Assembly (NCBI RefSeq): GCF_000292245.2
Contig: NZ_ALPT02000057.1
Location: forward strand, 1-27,309
DNA length: 27,309 nucleotides
Reading direction: 5' to 3'
DNA from: Alkalihalobacillus alcalophilus ATCC 27647 = CGMCC 1.3604
GTDB taxonomy: Bacteria > Bacillota > Bacilli > Bacillales > Bacillaceae_D
The notes under the pieces are model-generated. The model was not told where the DNA came from. It did no database searches and saw nothing but the letters and a program-made list of their open reading frames with translations. The stretch's first letter is position 1; each line of letters opens with the position of its first letter. The position numbers were made by a program, and so were the translations under genes. This document shows, piece after piece, positions 1 to 7,887 of this stretch.

Positions 1-734
1 ACATAACCTTTTGATTCAGGATCTGACTTCCTGCAAAGGTAAACTTTGAACTTTCTTGTTTGTTGATATCTCGTAAACTCGGCTGTCATAATAAGATCTC
101 CCGCATTTTCACTTACTGCCAATAGGCGATCTTGGTCATAGACCATTTCAATGGTCATTCCACCAAAATAACGAAAAGCATTTTCGTGCATTCGAATAAG
201 ATCCGTTGTTTGAAATGGCCGGTCCAACCACTCCACATATTTGTATCTTGAGCTGGCTAAGATGAACCCTATGAAGTAAAGTCTCTTGTACGTCCCGTCC
301 GATGTGGGCATTCTCTTTTGTCCAAAATCTACTTGAATCTGCTGTCCCAGAGGAAGCTCCGGAACCGCACTGAACTCTCTTTCAGAAAGTATTTTAGGAA
401 TATGATAGGCTTCCCGTAAATCGTTTACATAGCTTCTTACTGTTCCCTCTGCAACGAAGCTGACATCTAGCCTTTCTGCTAACCAATCGAATACCTGAGC
501 TCCTGTGAGATCAGGATGTTCCTTTAGCCACTTTAGGATTTCTTCCCGAAAGGGATCAAGTTTTTTACTTCTGTTCTGTAACGAGATAGAGAACAAGTAG
601 AATTCATCTGGAGACATTTTTCCATACTCTATCACCCTATTCCTTGATATTTTTAATTTTCTGGCAATCGCACTGTTGGAAAATCCATTACGACGAAGTC
701 GATGAACTTCATTATAAATACTCAACTTTTCCAC
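1..734 (-). CDS. istA: IS21-family transposase IstA, partial (3' end outside window)
   Basis: The reading frame begins at a GTG (complement of 732-734) preceded by a GAGGAACAGGGA purine-rich ribosome binding site and stays open to the window edge, giving about 244 residues. The N-terminus carries a helix-turn-helix region (YNEVHRLRRNGFSNSAIARK). A DDE-integrase core follows, with the first catalytic Asp in QVDFGQKRMP and further core sequence at YDQDRLLAVSENAGDL. IstA carries out the DNA cleavage and strand transfer of IS21 elements together with the ATPase IstB, which would lie beyond the left edge. Nothing visible suggests decay of this portion. Family assignment comes from recalled protein patterns, not a search. 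Confidence 0.8.
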   Translation of the reverse strand, partial: MEKLSIYNEVHRLRRNGFSNSAIARKLKISRNRVIEYGKMSPDEFYLFSISLQNRSKKLDPFREEILKWLKEHPDLTGAQVFDWLAERLDVSFVAEGTVRSYVNDLREAYHIPKILSEREFSAVPELPLGQQIQVDFGQKRMPTSDGTYKRLYFIGFILASSRYKYVEWLDRPFQTTDLIRMHENAFRYFGGMTIEMVYDQDRLLAVSENAGDLIMTAEFTRYQQTRKFKVYLCRKSDPESKGY

Positions 735-858
735 TCCCTGTTCCTCACTTTCTATAGACTTATTTAAGTATATAGAAAGCTGTTTAATTAAGGTGAACTG
801 TTGAGTCTTATTTGTTGAATTCTGTTTGCTCTTATTTGTTGAAAACTGTTGATTCTAG
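1..858 (-). mobile_element. IS21-family insertion sequence, one end only
   Basis: This is the istA-proximal end of an IS21-family element that continues past the left edge. Between the istA start and the boundary lie short repeated blocks typical of IS21-family ends: TCTTATTTGTTGAA occurs at 806-819 and again at 830-843, and AACTGTTGA occurs near 796 and at 844. The boundary is placed at about 850-858 because an open IS3 orfA reading frame resumes immediately after it. The exact terminal base is not resolved, and no target duplication can be seen because the other end is missing. Confidence 0.75.
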
Positions 859-1218
859 TTTATCGTTTACACCACACCAGGGAATGGGCAGACAAGTCAT
901 AAATGGAGTAGCCAAGATAAGTTTTTAATTGTGATGGAGACGTTTGCCATGAATGAGGTGGAGTTAGCAGAGTATTGTCGAAAGAAAGGTTTGTTTCGTG
1001 AACAGATTGAAGCGTGGAAGAGTGTATGCCTTAAGGCAAATGGTCAGGCATTTGACCAAGCCAAGCAGTTGAATGGTGCATTAAAGGAAGAACAGAAGCG
1101 CGCCAAACAATTAGAAAAAGATCTACAAAAGAAAGAAAAGGCACTAGCAGAAGCGGCGGCGTTATTACTTTTGCGAAAAAAGGCCCAAGCGATCTGGGGG
1201 GACCAAGAGGACGAATGA
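859..1218 (+). pseudogene. IS3-family transposase OrfA remnant (N-terminus lost)
   Basis: OrfA is the DNA-binding helix-turn-helix and leucine-zipper subunit of IS3 transposases. The frame is open from 859 (a TAG lies at 856-858). The upstream residues, ending KWSSQDKFLIV, look like genuine OrfA sequence that continues into METFAMNEVELAEYCRKKG. The real N-terminal helix-turn-helix part is therefore missing, and the apparent start at 931 (GTG) is not authentic. The C-terminal half is a charged coiled coil (KEEQKRAKQLEKDLQKKEKA) ending in LRKKAQAIWG, the usual end of these proteins. The stop overlaps the orfB start (ATGA at 1215), the usual coupling in this family. The simplest reading is disruption by the IS21 insertion. 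Confidence 0.75.
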
Positions 1219-2258
1219 TCAACCCGTCAGATCGCGCACTAGCAGTAGAACTCATCCAAGAAGCGAATCAAAACGGTGCGCGATTAGCGAAGGCTTGCGA
1301 GGAACTTCACATCAGCGTTCGAACATATGAGCGGTGGGTGGCAGATGGTGATGTGAAGGTCGATCAGCGTCCGCTTGCGAAAAGACCCATTCCGAAAAAT
1401 AAGATATCTGAGGAAGAAAAAGAGGAAATATTGACGGTTGTCAAACAGGAAGAATACGCCGATTTACCTCCTACACAAATTGTTCCAAAGCTTGCGGACA
1501 AAGGAACGTACATTGCATCAGAATCCACATTTTATCGGGTGTTACGTGAAGAAAAAATGCAACATCACCGTGGTCGTAGTCAAAAGCCTGAGCGAAGAAT
1601 CCCCGAGAGTCATCTGGCACGATCGCCAAATCAGGTATGGACATGGGATATTACTTGGCTTGGTGGACCTGTAAAAGGTCTGTATTATCGGCTTTATTTA
1701 ATTCTCGATTTATTTAGTAGAAAAGCAGTTGGTTGGGAAGTTTGGGAAACAGAAGAGGCAAAACATGCGGAAACCCTTGTGAAAAGAGCTGTGATCAATG
1801 AGAAAATCCAAGGGGCCCCGCTTGTGTTGCATTCAGATAATGGGAGCCCGATGAAAGCAGAGACTTTCTTGAGTTTACTAGAGAAATTAGGCATCCAGAG
1901 CTCCTTTTCAAGACCACGTGTGAGTAATGATAATCCTTACTCAGAAGCGATGTTTCGGACACTAAAATACCGACCAGACTTTCCACATAAAGGTTTTGTA
2001 TCACTCGAGGAAGCGAGACAATGGGCACAGCAATTTGTCCATTGGTACAACGAGGTTCACCTGCATAGCGGGCTGAATTTTGTGACGCCTGTACAGTGTC
2101 ATACAGGAGAATACGTTGCCATATTGGAAAAGCGAAAAGATGTATACGAAGTAGCAAAGGCAAAGCATCCAGAGCGTTGGGCACGAAGCGCAAGGAATTG
2201 GACACCAAAGGGACAAGTGGCGCTCAATCCCATGCGAGATGAGGGGCAAAAGCAATGA
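1215..2258 (+). CDS. IS3-family transposase OrfB (DDE integrase)
   Basis: This is the catalytic subunit of an IS3-family transposase, 347 residues and apparently complete. An N-terminal helix-turn-helix part (RLAKACEELHISVRTYERW) and a linker are followed by the rve integrase core. The DDE residues are visible as WTWDITWLGG (first Asp), VLHSDNGSP (second Asp) and NPYSEAMFRTLKY (Glu). The C-terminal HWYNEVHLHSGLNFVTP motif is typical of the family. Translation would normally couple to orfA through the ATGA overlap. Since orfA has lost its N-terminus, a functional OrfAB fusion cannot form from this copy, although OrfB itself is uninterrupted. Confidence 0.9.
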   Translation: MINPSDRALAVELIQEANQNGARLAKACEELHISVRTYERWVADGDVKVDQRPLAKRPIPKNKISEEEKEEILTVVKQEEYADLPPTQIVPKLADKGTYIASESTFYRVLREEKMQHHRGRSQKPERRIPESHLARSPNQVWTWDITWLGGPVKGLYYRLYLILDLFSRKAVGWEVWETEEAKHAETLVKRAVINEKIQGAPLVLHSDNGSPMKAETFLSLLEKLGIQSSFSRPRVSNDNPYSEAMFRTLKYRPDFPHKGFVSLEEARQWAQQFVHWYNEVHLHSGLNFVTPVQCHTGEYVAILEKRKDVYEVAKAKHPERWARSARNWTPKGQVALNPMRDEGQKQ

Positions 2259-2281
2259 GTAAATCTTACTATTCCCATGTC

Positions 2282-2332
2282 CCTAGTGGTTTGAATCGAA
2301 AAAGTGGTTTTCTTTCGATTCAAATCACTAGG
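2282..2332. terminator. Long hairpin between IS3 orfB and the element's right end
   Basis: CCTAGTGGTTTGAATCGAAA (2282-2301) pairs with 2313-2332 over 20 positions, with one G-U wobble and an 11-nt loop. There is no strong T tract afterwards. It probably protects the element from read-through transcription or stabilises its mRNA 3' end; the function is inferred. Confidence 0.6.
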
Positions 2333-2427
2333 CCAGCAAGCGCAGCGCGGTAGCCTTGACTGATTTCGGGGATTGATGATATTTTTTCGGATCACTAAAG
2401 TAACTAAATACGACAACTATATTGACA

Positions 2428-2736
2428 AACACCGCTTCCGAAACGGGTGTAACTCGTTTTATATCATTTGTGGAATAGCTTATATCACCTTTTTTTGAAA
2501 TTGATAATTTTGTGCAATAAATTGTAGATTTATATATTCTAGTAAAATTAGATGATATATAAGCTATTCAGCAGCAGTATAATTATTATTCTAATTATTG
2601 TAATTTAGACATTCAATAATTGGGTGTTTTGAACTAGTAAAATAGAGATTAATCTCCATGTTTCTATAATAAAGGGGGATTTTTTAGGTTCTTTTAACAT
2701 ATTCCTTGTTTTATATACAAAATTCTACAAAAAATC
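2428..2736. other. AT-rich non-coding stretch between the IS3 end and the autolysin promoter
   Basis: No coding sequence was found. A small imperfect inverted repeat (ACACCG / CGGGTGT, about 2429-2450) sits beside the IS3 end. The rest is AT-rich spacer with no recognisable RNA gene. Confidence 0.5.
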
Positions 2737-2765
2737 TTTAAAGTCTTATAGTGAAATTGTATAAT
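2737..2765 (+). promoter_or_regulatory. Putative sigma-A promoter of the large GH73 gene
   Basis: The -10 box TATAAT is at 2760-2765, and a weak -35 (TTTAAA) lies at 2737-2742 with a 17-nt spacer. The predicted start of transcription is near 2772, ahead of a TAGGAGG ribosome binding site at 2785-2791 and the GTG start at 2799. Confidence 0.55.
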
Positions 2766-2798
2766 ATGTAGTAAGAGTTATTAATAGGAGGTTAAACA

Positions 2799-5700
2799 GT
2801 GTTAAAAACAAGGTCTTTAGTTGTGGTTTTGGCTTTGATGTTAATAATATCAAGCTTTTACGTGCCGTTAACTGCTATCGCAGAAGGTGATAATTCAGTC
2901 ACTAATGAAAATAGTCTAATAGTAGTGTTAGCAGAAACGGAAATTTATGATAAAAATCAAGGGTTAGTTGGGTATGTAAGTGAAGATAGTGAATTTAAAG
3001 CAAATATTACTGATGGCAAGGTTTATATTAAATGGAATAGTGATTTTGCTACTGTAAGTAATGAGAATGTTACTGTAATAGAAAATGGAGAAAAAGATAT
3101 TAAATTTGTCAATGACGAAGTACATATTGAAAATTTAATAGATTTAAATGAAGATGTTGAATTATATGATCCGATTAGCTTAGAAAGTGTCGTTACTATT
3201 AAAAAAGACAACATAATAGAGATAATCGGAGAAGTTGATGGTTATTATGAGGTAACTTTAGGAGAACGGTTACTATTGTTAGAGAAAAACGTTTTAGGGG
3301 ATGTATTTACTGAGCAGATTGAAGAAGGGTTAACTGAGGAAGAAGGGTTAACTGAGGAAGAAGGGTTAACTGAGGAAGAAGGGTTAACTGAGGAAGAAGA
3401 GTTAACTGAGGAAGAAGAGTTAACTGAGGAAGAAGGGTTAACTGAGGAAGAAGGGTTAACTGAGGAAGAAGGGTTAACTGAGGAAGAAGAGTTAACTGAG
3501 GAAGAAGGGTTAACTGAGGAAGAAGGGTTAACTGAAGAAAAAAAGTTATCTAAAGGATTATCGATCGCTACATTTAGTAACACAATGGCTTTAGCTTCAA
3601 GCTTTAATAATTACTTTAAGGCAGATAGAAATGTGGCAGTTTATGATAATAGTGGCGGAACTCTCGTTCAAGTGGGAACTTTAAGAGGTGGTCAGGTTTT
3701 CCCTATTATCAGTGATTACGGGAATTGGCACCGAATTTCTTTTGGAGATGGTTATGGTTATGTGAGAAAGATTGATACTTCTCCTGATAATGGAAATTCA
3801 GTGCGAAATAAAAATAATAATTTTAATAATTCAACTGCAATCTCTATTATACCTAATCAAAACATTAGTGTTTATGATAACAGCACAGGAAGTTTAGTGC
3901 CTTTTGGGTCTATACTAAGAGGGGTTTCGTATCCAATTATTAATGAATATGGTCCTAATTGGTATAGAGTAGATTTAGGGGGAAGAGTTGGCTTTATTAG
4001 ACAAAGTGATGTCAAAACAGAGATCAAGGAATTTTCTGTAGACGATGAATACTTTGAGACTGTAAGGAATACAACAGTATATGATAATAGTACAGGTGCC
4101 CTTCTCCCTAAAGGATTATTGAGAGCGGGAGAACACTATCCAAGAGTTAGTGATTATGGAAACTGGCATCGAGTTGATTATGGAGATGGGTATGGCTATA
4201 TCCGGAAGTCAGATACAATACCTAGTGATGGTAAAAGCATATCAAACCAAAATACTTCATTTAATAATTCAAACGCTGTATCGATAGTTCCTGAGAGGAA
4301 CATTTCTGTATATGATAATACTTCTGGAACATTGCTTCCATTTGCAACTATTTATAATAATGTTTCGTATCCGATTATTAATGAGTATGGTTCGAACTGG
4401 TATCGTGTAGATGTATCTGGAAGAGTAGGATTCGTTAGACAAAGTGATGTTAAAACGATCACTAAAGAATTTCAAACTAGTGATAAGTATTTTGAAGTTA
4501 TAAGAAATACCACGATATATGACAACAGTACAGGTTCGTTAGTAGCTAAAGGTACAATAAATGCCGGAGAACATTATCCTCGAGTAAGTGACTATGGAAA
4601 TTGGCACAGAATCCAATATGGCAATGAGTATGGTTATATTAGAAAAGCAGATACAGCACCGAGTACTGGAAGTTCTGTTAAAAATGAAAACACTACATTT
4701 AGAAACTCAGATAGGTCATTTAATACAAATAAAAATGTAATCGTCTATGATAACACATCAGGTAGTTTAGTCCCTTTTGCAACTATTAATAACGGAGAGA
4801 TATATCCGTTTGTGAATGAGTACGGCACAAATTGGTACAGAGTAATAGTGGCTGATCGAGTTGGTTTTGTGAGATCTGCTGATGTATCAGTTGGTCCTGT
4901 TAAAATCTACGATACTACTTCTTATAATTATAGTTTAAATGAAATGCTTGATAGACAAATGAGAGTAAATCCTCAAACTGATTTATATCGAAACCAAAAT
5001 GCATTTGTTAGTCGAGATTTTATTAGTACAGGCAGCGGGAGTTTTCCAAAGACTGGACGAGTAACTGCTAGTACATTAAATGTAAGAGAACAGGCTAATA
5101 CGAATAGCTGGATCTTTGGGACGTTATCAAATGGAAGTAATGTAAACTTAGTAGGACAAACAGGTAATTGGTACGAAATCCGTTTTGGTGCTTGGCGAAG
5201 TGCTAAACGTGAGGACGTCAGAAGATATGTTGATCCGAATAATTTTGATAAAGATTCACGAGATTATTTGCAGTTTTTACAATTATCAAGAAGTGCTGGA
5301 ACGTCAGCAACTGAACTTAATAAAGCTTTAACTGGTAAAGGTGTGTTAGCTGGAACTGGTGCTGCTTTTAAAACGGCAAGTGAGACTCATAGTATTAATG
5401 AAATATATTTAATTGCACATGCCTTACTTGAAACAGGACACGGTCAATCGACATTAGCTAAAGGGATTCGTGTAACTGAAGTTGGTGGAAAGGCAGTTGA
5501 ACCAAAAGTAGTCTATAATATGTTTGGGATTGGTGCATTTGATGGTGTAGCTGAAAGAGCTGGAGCTGAGTATGCATATAATGCTGGCTGGGATACCCCT
5601 GAAAAAGCAATTATTGGTGGTGCTAGATTCATAGGTCAATCCTATATAAATCATCCTACACATAAACAAGATACACTTTATAAAATGAGATGGAACCCTG

Positions 5701-5828
5701 GAAGTCCAGCTACTCACCAATATGCAACTGATATTGGCTGGGCGGTAAAACAAGTTAGTCTTATGGATCAACTGTACAATCAAATGAATAATTACACTAT
5801 GTATTTTGATGTACCTAAATATAAATAA
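2799..5828 (+). CDS. Secreted GH73 endo-beta-N-acetylglucosaminidase (LytD-like) with repeats
   Basis: This 1009-residue exported autolysin should cleave peptidoglycan glycan strands. The start is GTG 2799 with TAGGAGG 8 nt upstream. Residues 1-28 form a signal peptide (cleavage after AIA). Residues 30-175 hold an SH3-like N-terminal region. Residues 178-249 are 12 copies of the six-residue unit LTEEE(G/E). Residues about 270-700 contain six SH3-like repeats with the core VYDNS.G.L and YP...(D/E)YG.(N)WHR, alternating between two subtypes. Residues 765-805 form another bacterial SH3 domain (STLNVREQANTNSW). Residues about 807-1009 are the glucosaminidase domain, with the likely catalytic Glu878 in HALLETGHG and VYNMFGIGAFDG downstream. 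The SH3-like repeats probably bind wall polymers. A shorter paralogue lies at 12267-13742. A terminator follows, so it appears monocistronic. Confidence 0.88.
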   Translation: MLKTRSLVVVLALMLIISSFYVPLTAIAEGDNSVTNENSLIVVLAETEIYDKNQGLVGYVSEDSEFKANITDGKVYIKWNSDFATVSNENVTVIENGEKDIKFVNDEVHIENLIDLNEDVELYDPISLESVVTIKKDNIIEIIGEVDGYYEVTLGERLLLLEKNVLGDVFTEQIEEGLTEEEGLTEEEGLTEEEGLTEEEELTEEEELTEEEGLTEEEGLTEEEGLTEEEELTEEEGLTEEEGLTEEKKLSKGLSIATFSNTMALASSFNNYFKADRNVAVYDNSGGTLVQVGTLRGGQVFPIISDYGNWHRISFGDGYGYVRKIDTSPDNGNSVRNKNNNFNNSTAISIIPNQNISVYDNSTGSLVPFGSILRGVSYPIINEYGPNWYRVDLGGRVGFIRQSDVKTEIKEFSVDDEYFETVRNTTVYDNSTGALLPKGLLRAGEHYPRVSDYGNWHRVDYGDGYGYIRKSDTIPSDGKSISNQNTSFNNSNAVSIVPERNISVYDNTSGTLLPFATIYNNVSYPIINEYGSNWYRVDVSGRVGFVRQSDVKTITKEFQTSDKYFEVIRNTTIYDNSTGSLVAKGTINAGEHYPRVSDYGNWHRIQYGNEYGYIRKADTAPSTGSSVKNENTTFRNSDRSFNTNKNVIVYDNTSGSLVPFATINNGEIYPFVNEYGTNWYRVIVADRVGFVRSADVSVGPVKIYDTTSYNYSLNEMLDRQMRVNPQTDLYRNQNAFVSRDFISTGSGSFPKTGRVTASTLNVREQANTNSWIFGTLSNGSNVNLVGQTGNWYEIRFGAWRSAKREDVRRYVDPNNFDKDSRDYLQFLQLSRSAGTSATELNKALTGKGVLAGTGAAFKTASETHSINEIYLIAHALLETGHGQSTLAKGIRVTEVGGKAVEPKVVYNMFGIGAFDGVAERAGAEYAYNAGWDTPEKAIIGGARFIGQSYINHPTHKQDTLYKMRWNPGSPATHQYATDIGWAVKQVSLMDQLYNQMNNYTMYFDVPKYK
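3330..3545 (+). repeat. 18-bp coding minisatellite, 12 units
   Basis: Twelve consecutive 18-bp units based on TTAACTGAGGAAGAAGGG encode LTEEE followed by G or E; the last unit diverges to end in KK. The sixth codon alternates GGG/GAG in the order GGG, EE, GGG, E, GG, which suggests internal duplication of multi-unit blocks. The encoded segment is a highly acidic linker between the N-terminal region and the SH3-like repeats. Confidence 0.95.
3610..4895 (+). repeat. Three tandem A-B pairs of SH3-like coding repeats
   Basis: Six homologous segments occur in the order A-B-A-B-A-B. A-type units have YP.VSDYGNWHR and GYGYIRK. B-type units have SYPIINEYG.NWYRV and GRVGFVRQSDVK. The higher-order unit is about 140-145 residues. 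This points to duplication of an A-B pair rather than of single domains. Confidence 0.85.
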
Positions 5829-5840
5829 AATTATCTTTCA

Positions 5841-5869
5841 AGAGACACCCTTTTTAGGGGTGTCTCTTT
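5841..5869 (+). terminator. Rho-independent terminator after the GH73 gene
   Basis: AGAGACACCC (5841-5850) pairs with GGGTGTCTCT (5858-5867) over 10 bp, followed by a short T run. It lies 13 nt after the stop codon. Confidence 0.75.
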
Positions 5870-6072
5870 GCTAAGGAATTATAAAAAAGTAATGTAATTT
5901 TTCTTGAAGAAGTGAAAAAATACTAATAAATATGTAGGTATTAGTAACATATAAGGCAAGTCAGTGAGTTCTATTTACATCTAAAATATTATAAGGTACT
6001 ATTAATTAAGCTCCAAGCTTCTCTATGAGCTAAGTAAATACAGGTTAGCCTGATGATAGTGGTGAATGAACT

Positions 6073-7095
6073 ATGGAAGCAACCAGTTTGATTAAAAATC
6101 TTATTACATTTTCTGTTCTAATCGTTACCAGAAATGAAGAGAAATATATAGAAAAGTTAATTAGTTCTTTAATGAATCAGAAATTCCCAAAAGATAAATT
6201 TGAGATCATAGTAATTGACGGAATGTCTAATGATAATACAAGAGTTATCCTAAATAAATATATAGAAAAATCTGATGGGAAAATACGTATGTTTAATAAC
6301 GAAAAAAAGACGTTAGCACCGGGATGGAATATTGGAATTCAAGAAGCAAAAGGTGATTATGTCTTACGTATTGATGGTCATACTAAAGTGAATTCCAATT
6401 TTCTAAATAATTATTGGGAAGTTATAAAAGAAAACCCAGACGTGTCTTGTGTTGGAGGTACAATCACTTCCAAAGGAATTGGATTTCAAGGTGAAGTAAA
6501 TGAGTACGTATACTCTCATCCATTTGGTGTTGGGAACTCTAAATTTAGGACATTAAAAAGTGACTGGGAAGGGTATGTAGATACAGTTCCTTATGGAGCC
6601 TATAAAAAAGAGGTATTTACAACGGTTGGTCTTTTTAATGAAAATTTAGTGAGAAATGAAGATCTTGATTTCCATAAGAGAATGCATGATAAAGGAATGA
6701 AATTTTTTCTTTCGAGCAAAATTCAATCGGTATATTTTGTTCGTGACTCTTTAAAAGGTTTAATCAATAAATCTTTAGGTGATGGTCAATGGACTATTAT
6801 AGCGGATAGGATTACACCAGGTGCATTGAAGGCAAGACATAAAGTGCCGTTGTTTGCCTTTGTTTTTGGTTTTCTACTTTTAATCTTGGCCCCTTTTATA
6901 GGGATAGCTTTTTGGATGTTAGTTTTTATAATTTCAGCTTATTTGATTTTGAACCTTTTATCTAGTAAAGGCATAGTTGCTGAAAGAAGCTTGAAACATT
7001 TTTTACCTTGCATGTTTACTTTCTTTTGTTTGCATTTCTTTAGAGGTTTAGGCTCATTTATGGCTTTTTTTAGAAAAGAATATTGGATTAAGTAA
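6073..7095 (+). CDS. Membrane-associated GT2 glycosyltransferase, ExoA-like
   Basis: This 340-residue enzyme has a cytoplasmic GT-A domain (about 14-230) and C-terminal hydrophobic segments (about 258-300 and 310-332) that would anchor it. Motifs include FSVLIVTRNEEKYIEKLI at the nucleotide-binding start, IVIDGMSNDNT, and LRIDGHTKV, where the metal-binding DxD is DGH as in succinoglycan ExoA-type enzymes. RNEDLDFHKRM would supply the catalytic acidic residues. It probably adds a sugar from a nucleotide-sugar donor to a lipid-linked glycan. It is followed directly by an ABC exporter, which fits a surface-polysaccharide locus. The ribosome binding site ahead of ATG 6073 is weak (GTGGTGAA). Donor and linkage cannot be told from sequence. 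Confidence 0.85.
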   Translation: MEATSLIKNLITFSVLIVTRNEEKYIEKLISSLMNQKFPKDKFEIIVIDGMSNDNTRVILNKYIEKSDGKIRMFNNEKKTLAPGWNIGIQEAKGDYVLRIDGHTKVNSNFLNNYWEVIKENPDVSCVGGTITSKGIGFQGEVNEYVYSHPFGVGNSKFRTLKSDWEGYVDTVPYGAYKKEVFTTVGLFNENLVRNEDLDFHKRMHDKGMKFFLSSKIQSVYFVRDSLKGLINKSLGDGQWTIIADRITPGALKARHKVPLFAFVFGFLLLILAPFIGIAFWMLVFIISAYLILNLLSSKGIVAERSLKHFLPCMFTFFCLHFFRGLGSFMAFFRKEYWIK

Positions 7096-7122
7096 AATTA
7101 TATAGAAGTGAGTTGTATAGAA

Positions 7123-7886
7123 ATGTTTGAAATTTACAGGTATAGACATCTTTTGTTTTTTTAGTAAGAAAAGAACTTAGAGTCAAATATAGAAATACAT
7201 TACTAGGTTATTTTTGGTCCTTATTGGAACCATTGGGCTTAATGATTATATATTCGATTGTCTTCTCTTTGATTATGCGATTTGAAGTGGATAATTATCC
7301 ATTACTTTTGTTATCAGGACTTATTCCTTGGATGTTTGTTAGTCATTCAATTAATACAGGTTCGAAAATATTGACGTTAAATGCATCGTTGATTAAAAAG
7401 GTTTACTTTCCTAGGCAATTATTTCCTATAACGGTTGTCACGACAAATATCATTAATTTAATGATTTCCCTTGTTTTAGTGGGGGTGTTTTCAATAATTT
7501 ATGGTGGTGGTCTAGGTTTATCCTTAGTATGGTTGCCATTTGTTATGTTTTTTCAGTATTTGTTAGTTTTGAGTGTGGTGCTTATTTTATCGAGTATTAG
7601 CGTGTATTACAGAGATATTGAATTTATGAGTAGCTTAGGTATTAGAGGGTGGATGTATTTATCACCAATCATTTATCCTATTTCAATAATTCCAGACGAG
7701 TATATAAATTTGTACATGCTAAATCCAATGGCGACAATTATTTCAATATATCACCATATTTTTTACGGTGCTGAACTAGTTGAATTCAAATGGATATTAT
7801 ATACAATTGGTGTTACGATTTTCCTTCTATTTATTTGCTGGACTATTTTCGGTAAATTAAGTAAGAAAATGGGGGAAGTGATTTAA
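7123..7886 (+). CDS. ABC-2 type polysaccharide/teichoic acid export permease (TagG-like), frameshifted near the start
   Basis: This is the membrane subunit of a TagGH/Wzm-Wzt-type exporter. The C-terminal 220 residues (from 7224) are intact and contain about five to six membrane segments plus the family pattern LLSGLIPWMFVSHSI and YLSPIIYPISIIP. The N-terminus is recognisable on both sides of a T7 tract at 7156-7162. ATG 7123 encodes MFEIYRYRHLLFF and then meets TAG. One base over, the frame reads FLVRKELRVKYRNTLLGYFW and joins the rest perfectly. One extra T would restore about 254 residues, the usual length. No good start exists downstream of the shift that keeps the amphipathic N-terminus. 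Causes to separate are sequencing error, real inactivation and slippage. The stop lies just before the ATPase start, so the two are translationally linked. Confidence 0.8.
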
Positions 7887-7887
7887 C

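Larger units (their letters stand above)
859..2427 (+). mobile_element. IS3-family element, 5' truncated by the IS21 element
   Basis: Two overlapping ORFs (orfA remnant and orfB) form an IS3-type element whose left end and orfA start are missing, cut off at the IS21 boundary near 858. The right end is probably about 2427, where CGACAACTATATTGACA ends in a TG...CA-type terminus; the matching left end is absent, so this boundary is tentative. A strong hairpin lies between orfB and the right end. Without its left end the element should not be mobile as a unit. Confidence 0.7.

Noticed and set aside
3245..3583. A 112-residue Ser/Asn/Pro-rich repeat protein on the minus strand
   Set aside because: It is the complement of the 18-bp minisatellite inside the GH73 gene, with no start signal of its own.
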